Below, piece after piece: positions 5,894-6,197 of a stretch of 6,197 nucleotides of DNA. The stretch is from an uncultured bacterium (GTDB taxonomy: Bacteria > Cyanobacteriota > Vampirovibrionia > Gastranaerophilales > Gastranaerophilaceae). The stretch covers positions 1-6,197 of the forward strand of contig USCK01000111.1 of assembly GCA_900553205.1 (NCBI GenBank), in the 5' to 3' direction. Positions within the stretch are counted from its first letter, which is position 1. Each line of letters starts with the position of its first letter. A program made the position numbers and the translations under genes. Under the pieces are notes generated by a model that was not told where the DNA came from, made no database searches, and worked only from the letters and a program-made list of their open reading frames with translations.

Positions 5894-6112
5894 TTAATCA
5901 AGATAAAAACTTTTCTTACCTTCATCAAAAACAACAGTAGAGCGTTCTTGAGCGAAATATTCTTTGATAAAAATTATAACCTCATCAGAAACAGTGTCAT
6001 CAAAAGAAAAATATTGCATACTGCAACAGTCATGAACATGAAGTTTTATTCCAAACTTCGCATCAAGCTCTTTTTTAAGGTCAACAATCTTAAAGAAGTC
6101 CACAACAAACAT
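5894..6112 (-). CDS. Small conserved-looking protein of 72 residues with a HDCC motif
   Basis: The product is a compact soluble protein without signal peptide or membrane helix. Residues 1-25 (MFVVDFFKIVDLKKELDAKF) form a helix, then GIKLHVHDCCSMQYFSF (21-37) looks like a strand pair with a Cys-Cys at 29-30, a helix VSDEVIIFIKEYFA (41-54) follows, and the end TVVFDEGKKSFYLD (59-72) is two strands. The motif resembles the short 'RDAC' family I recall from databases (H-x-R-D-A-C-G-x-Q), with His-Asp-Cys-Cys-Ser-Met-Gln here; I am not sure of this. The fold order also suits a small alpha/beta thiol or metal-binding protein. The ATG follows AAGAG by five bases and a TATAAT box. The kinase begins 81 bp downstream in the same direction (43 bp if it starts at the TTG), so they may be one operon. 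Confidence 0.75.
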   Translation of the reverse strand: MFVVDFFKIVDLKKELDAKFGIKLHVHDCCSMQYFSFDDTVSDEVIIFIKEYFAQERSTVVFDEGKKSFYLD

Positions 6113-6136
6113 ATAAACTCTTGTTATTACTAATAT

Positions 6137-6142
6137 ATTATA
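6137..6142 (-). promoter_or_regulatory. -10 box upstream of the 72-residue gene
   Basis: A perfect TATAAT on the minus strand, 24 bases before the ATG at 6112, which predicts a leader of about 17 bases containing the weak AAGAG site. No convincing -35 box is seen. The 55 bases from 6143 to the window end hold no gene that I can support. Confidence 0.5.
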
Positions 6143-6197
6143 CTAAAGAAAATTATACATTAGCTAATTAACTATAAAAAATATATAAGGTCGGTTT

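Noticed and set aside
5894..6112. The 72-residue gene as a response regulator or anti-toxin partner
   Set aside because: It is too short for a receiver domain, lacks the Asp-Asp-Lys pattern, and no toxin-like gene overlaps it.
6143..6197. A tRNA or gene end at the right edge
   Set aside because: Only 55 AT-rich bases are present, with no clear acceptor stem, T-arm or reading frame.

Overview
This is an AT-rich window (about 70% A+T by eye) of bacterial chromosome. It holds eight complete genes and one partial gene, packed with short gaps. The longest gene-free stretch is under 100 bases, apart from small start-site uncertainties. The low GC, the gene content (a small parvulin with a signal peptide, a DUF4186 protein, an ArsP_2-type permease, a soluble PAS histidine kinase, several short lineage-style hypotheticals) and the mix of Shine-Dalgarno-led and leaderless-looking starts would fit a gut-associated anaerobe such as a Gastranaerophilales (Melainabacteria) member or a low-GC Firmicute. 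The sequence alone does not settle which. No rRNA, tRNA, CRISPR array or transposon is visible.

Layout, left to right. All genes are on the minus strand except the DUF4186 gene. Positions 1-312 hold the N-terminal part of an MscS-type mechanosensitive channel, cut by the window edge. It sits 17 bp downstream of a putative manganese/arsenic-type permease (330-1280), so the two probably form an operon that starts near an inverted repeat at 1269-1298. Next come a strong hairpin (1331-1360), a 171-residue hypothetical with a disordered N-terminus and a possible LysM-like segment (1366-1881), a protein that looks like a divergent CheD-type glutamine deamidase (1979-2548), and a DUF2971 protein (2610-3533). 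A secreted or lipid-bilayer-crossing parvulin PPIase (3587-3931) follows, divergent from the plus-strand DUF4186 gene (4009-4356). That gene meets the PAS/PAS histidine kinase (4358-5812) tail to tail with one base between stop codons. A 72-residue Cys-containing small protein (5894-6112) lies just upstream of the kinase and may be co-transcribed with it.

Functional links are limited. The permease and MscS genes form one unit concerned with membrane transport and osmotic balance. The 72-residue gene and the kinase form a possible second unit, with no response regulator beside it. The DUF2971 and CheD-like genes are consecutive, 61 bp apart from ATG to stop, and may be a two-gene unit of catalytic-looking proteins with unknown targets. 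The most interesting observation is that the 189-residue hypothetical reproduces the Thr-Cys-His spacing of CheD in the right order, together with the downstream G(G/S)xxxF strand, although no chemotaxis gene is nearby. A second is that at least two genes (DUF2971 and DUF4186) have consensus -10 boxes only 6-8 bases from their start codons and no Shine-Dalgarno sequence, which predicts leaderless mRNAs.
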